Both the position numbers and the translations under genes were made by a program. Source: an uncultured Pseudomonadota bacterium (GTDB lineage Bacteria > Pseudomonadota > Alphaproteobacteria > RF32 > CAG-239). Taken from it: a DNA stretch of 15,403 nucleotides. Location: positions 1 through 15,403 of the forward strand of contig CABUUO010000023.1 in the NCBI GenBank assembly GCA_902494875.1, read 5' to 3'. Positions 13,559 to 15,403 of the stretch are shown here, in pieces. The notes below the pieces were generated by a model. That model searched no databases. It was not told the origin of the DNA and was given only the letters and a program-made list of their open reading frames with translations. Every line of letters begins with the position of its first letter. The stretch's first letter is position 1.

Positions 13559-14922
13559 AAGACCGAACCGGTTTTCCGATTTTCAAACGGCTAATGAAGG
13601 GAATGTTCTTATCATTGGCCGTTTTAATGATAAATGTGCCGCAAGCCGGCGCATTAAGCCTGATATCGGACGAAGAAACGGAACTTTTCCTGCAAAAGGT
13701 TACCCGTCCGCTATTTAAAGCTGCCGGCGTGCCGTTTGACCGCAACAAACTGCATATCGTCAACGACAATACGCTGAACGCGTTTGTCAGCGATGGCAAT
13801 AACCTCTTTATCAATACCGGAACCATTATTTCCGCAGACGGACCGGATGAACTGCGCGGTGTTATTGCGCATGAAACGGGACACATTATGGGCGGACATA
13901 TTATCCGGCAAAAACTTAAAAACCAGTCTTTGCAGCAAGCCAGCCTGGCATCTATGATTTTGGCGGGAACAACGGCAGCCGTAACCGGCCGGGGAGACGT
14001 TGCCATGGCCATTGCCCTCGGCGGGCAGTCTTCCACGCTTAACAATTTTCTGCAGTATCGTACCGAACAGGAACGCAGCGCCGACGAAAGCGCCGTTAAA
14101 CTGCTGAAGCAGACACGGCAGTCGCCGGCGGGAATGCTGCGTTTTATGAAAAGAATCAACCAGCGTAACGAGTTGAGCGGTATTGAAGAAAGCCCCTATT
14201 TTCGCACGCACCCGGTTACCAGAGAACGCATCGGCTTTTTGGAGCAAGCCGTAAATGCATCGCCGTATAAGGATGTCCAGTCTGACAAGGAAGAGTTTTT
14301 AAGGGTCAAAGCCAAACTTCAGGCTTTTTTGGAAACGCCGGAGCAGACTTTCCGCCGTTATCCGCCCGGCAACACTTCCACCGCGGCCCGATATGCGCAG
14401 ACAATCGCTTATTTTAAGCAGTTGAACATCCCTGCGGCCTTGAAAACGATTAACGGCTTAATTGAGCAAGAACCGAAAAATCCGTTTTTCAAAGAACTTA
14501 AAGGCCAAATCTATCTTGAAACCGGCAAAGTTAAACAGGCCAAAGGAGAATATCTGCAAGCGTTGGCACTGATGCCATCTTCCGCTTTGCTGCAAGTCAG
14601 CGCGGCGCAGGCCATTATTGAAGACAATCCGTCCAAGGCCGATTTGCAAAAAGCCGTAAAAATACTTAATCAGGCTAACCTGAAGCAGCCTTCGCTGATG
14701 AACTGGATGCTTTTGGCACGGGCTTACGGCGAGCTTGGAGATGAGGCTTATTCCAATTATGCGGCCGCCGAATACAGTCTGGGAATGGGAAACGTTAAAG
14801 TTGCCGAACGGCAGGCGCGGGCAGCTCAAGCGTCGACCAAAGGAAATAACGCGCTGAAGCTGAAGATTACAGATCTTTTGAACAGAATTTCCGAGCAAAA
14901 AACTGCTGACGAAATAAAATAG
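13534..14922 (+). CDS. BepA-like periplasmic M48 metalloprotease with TPR-like tail
   Basis: This 462-residue protein has a signal peptide, an M48 protease domain and a helical repeat tail. Zinc site: H113-E114-T-G-H117, with the third ligand probably E180 in EQERSADES. The segment about 285-450 shows repeated A/L-rich helices (ALKTINGLIEQEPKNPFF, LETGKVKQAKGEYLQAL) typical of TPRs. In E. coli, BepA (YfgC) chaperones or degrades stalled LptD and BAM substrates at the outer membrane. The start is uncertain. GTG 13534 has an AGGA 11 nt upstream and overlaps rne by 25 nt. ATG 13594 would give a more usual signal peptide (MKGMFLSLAVLMINVPQAGA) but has no visible Shine-Dalgarno. Either start leaves the mature protein unchanged, with cleavage expected after QAGA. 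Co-transcription with rne is likely. Confidence 0.9.
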   Translation: MEKTDQKLEDRTGFPIFKRLMKGMFLSLAVLMINVPQAGALSLISDEETELFLQKVTRPLFKAAGVPFDRNKLHIVNDNTLNAFVSDGNNLFINTGTIISADGPDELRGVIAHETGHIMGGHIIRQKLKNQSLQQASLASMILAGTTAAVTGRGDVAMAIALGGQSSTLNNFLQYRTEQERSADESAVKLLKQTRQSPAGMLRFMKRINQRNELSGIEESPYFRTHPVTRERIGFLEQAVNASPYKDVQSDKEEFLRVKAKLQAFLETPEQTFRRYPPGNTSTAARYAQTIAYFKQLNIPAALKTINGLIEQEPKNPFFKELKGQIYLETGKVKQAKGEYLQALALMPSSALLQVSAAQAIIEDNPSKADLQKAVKILNQANLKQPSLMNWMLLARAYGELGDEAYSNYAAAEYSLGMGNVKVAERQARAAQASTKGNNALKLKITDLLNRISEQKTADEIK

Positions 14923-14955
14923 TTCCCCATAAATAAAAAGACAGAATATAGACAT

Positions 14956-14996
14956 AACATCAGATGTTAAACACATAATACATTATGATGTTTTGT
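14956..14996 (+). terminator. Possible weak terminator after the M48 gene
   Basis: AACATCA (14956-14962) pairs with TGATGTT (14986-14992), and the 3' arm runs into a T-rich stretch (TTTTGTTGCTGTTTTG). The stem is AT-rich and the loop is 23 nt; a competing local hairpin AACATC-A-GATGTT also exists. It is located about 35 nt past the stop. Evidence is weak. Confidence 0.3.
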
Positions 14997-15037
14997 TGCT
15001 GTTTTGTGAAAATTTTATTTACCCTTACAAATCTTTG

Positions 15038-15066
15038 TTGTATTTTTTTGATTTTAATTTTATAAT
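15038..15066 (+). promoter_or_regulatory. Promoter of the second Cys-rich gene
   Basis: A perfect TATAAT (15061-15066) is preceded by TTGTAT (15038-15043, 3 of 6) at 17 bp, in a very AT-rich upstream stretch that could act as an UP element. It predicts transcription from about 15073 and a ~38-nt leader that includes a strong GAGGTG ribosome binding site (15101-15106). Confidence 0.6.
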
Positions 15067-15110
15067 GATTGATGTGTAGATTTTAGAACCAATTATTAGT
15101 GAGGTGTGTC

Positions 15111-15403
15111 ATGTGTAATTTAAGAAACATGTTATTTTTATCGGCGTCGTTTATAATGTTAAGCGGACCAACGAATGCGTTTACTTTAGATGATGTTGAC
15201 ATACCTCCCAACACACACACATTGGATATTTCGGTTCTAGAGTCTACACCATCGTATGATGTAGCCGGCCTGACATGGCTACCGAAGATAAAGGACAGCG
15301 AAGTCGGCCCGACCGGCAACGACATGGGATACAACGCCAATCAGGGCGCAGACTGTTCCGGCTACAAATATTCAACGTCAAACTGCAAAGCCAACAATCA
15401 GGA
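15111..15403 (+). CDS. Secreted cysteine-rich protein, N-terminal part (3' end outside window)
   Basis: ATG 15111 is 4 nt after GAGGTG (15101-15106), and the frame stays open to the window edge (97 codons). A signal peptide is clear: MCNLRN, hydrophobic MLFLSASFIML, and probable cleavage after TNA (residue 23). After about 60 residues without Cys the sequence enters a Gly/Asn/Thr-rich stretch and then CSGYKYSTSNCKANNQ, which resembles the CSGYTLSSCPANGN unit in the partial gene at positions 2-715. Composition changes inside the gene, from AT-rich up to about 15255 to GC-rich after it. It is probably exported and disulfide-rich. Family and function are unknown; the two edge genes are likely paralogues or neighbours in a larger array. 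Confidence 0.75.
   Translation, partial: MCNLRNMLFLSASFIMLSGPTNAFTLDDVDIPPNTHTLDISVLESTPSYDVAGLTWLPKIKDSEVGPTGNDMGYNANQGADCSGYKYSTSNCKANNQ

Overview
The window looks like a chromosomal piece of an alphaproteobacterium, probably one of the uncultured host-associated (gut-type) lineages. Two things point there. First, the gene block prfB, mrcA (PBP1A), amiC and, divergently, rne is typical of Alphaproteobacteria, and the RNase E has the acidic insert in its S1 domain and a Trp-Trp C-terminal tail like those described in that class. Second, both window ends carry fragments of secreted, very cysteine-rich proteins with C-x-G-Y-T/K motifs, which I associate from memory with gut alphaproteobacterial metagenomes. 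The second point is inference and no database was searched.

Layout. Positions 2-715 (+) hold the 3' end of a Cys-rich protein gene, followed by a strong terminator (763-793) and a large dispersed-type palindromic repeat (795-918). Positions 982-6621 (-) hold the distal part of a tightly packed operon, read right to left: prfB (with a +1 programmed frameshift), an alpha/beta hydrolase, a YhdP/AsmA-type giant envelope protein and a HAD-like protein. These genes overlap or are 1 nt apart. Immediately upstream in the same direction is mrcA/PBP1A (6641-9118), 19 nt from prfB, with its own candidate promoter. Before it lies amiC (9276-10535), closed by a terminator at 9234-9260.

A 488-bp divergent intergenic region (10536-11023) separates amiC from rne. 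Its rne-proximal ~330 nt look like a structured 5' leader with several stem-loops and repeated AGAGTTTT elements, the arrangement expected of an RNase E autoregulatory leader. Then come rne (11024-13558, +) and an overlapping BepA-like M48 metalloprotease with a TPR-like tail (13534-14922, +). The window closes with a consensus-like promoter (15038-15066) and the 5' end of a second Cys-rich secreted protein (15111 to the edge).

The central block is about envelope growth and quality control (PBP1A synthesis, amidase septum splitting, AsmA-type lipid transport, BepA-type outer-membrane protein quality control) plus two core RNA/translation factors (RNase E, RF2). The Cys-rich genes at both edges are the accessory component. 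No tRNA, rRNA, CRISPR, IS element or phage gene was seen. The least explained items are the rne leader, the Cys cluster in the RNase E insert, the HAD protein with an altered catalytic motif, and the mosaic Cys-rich genes.
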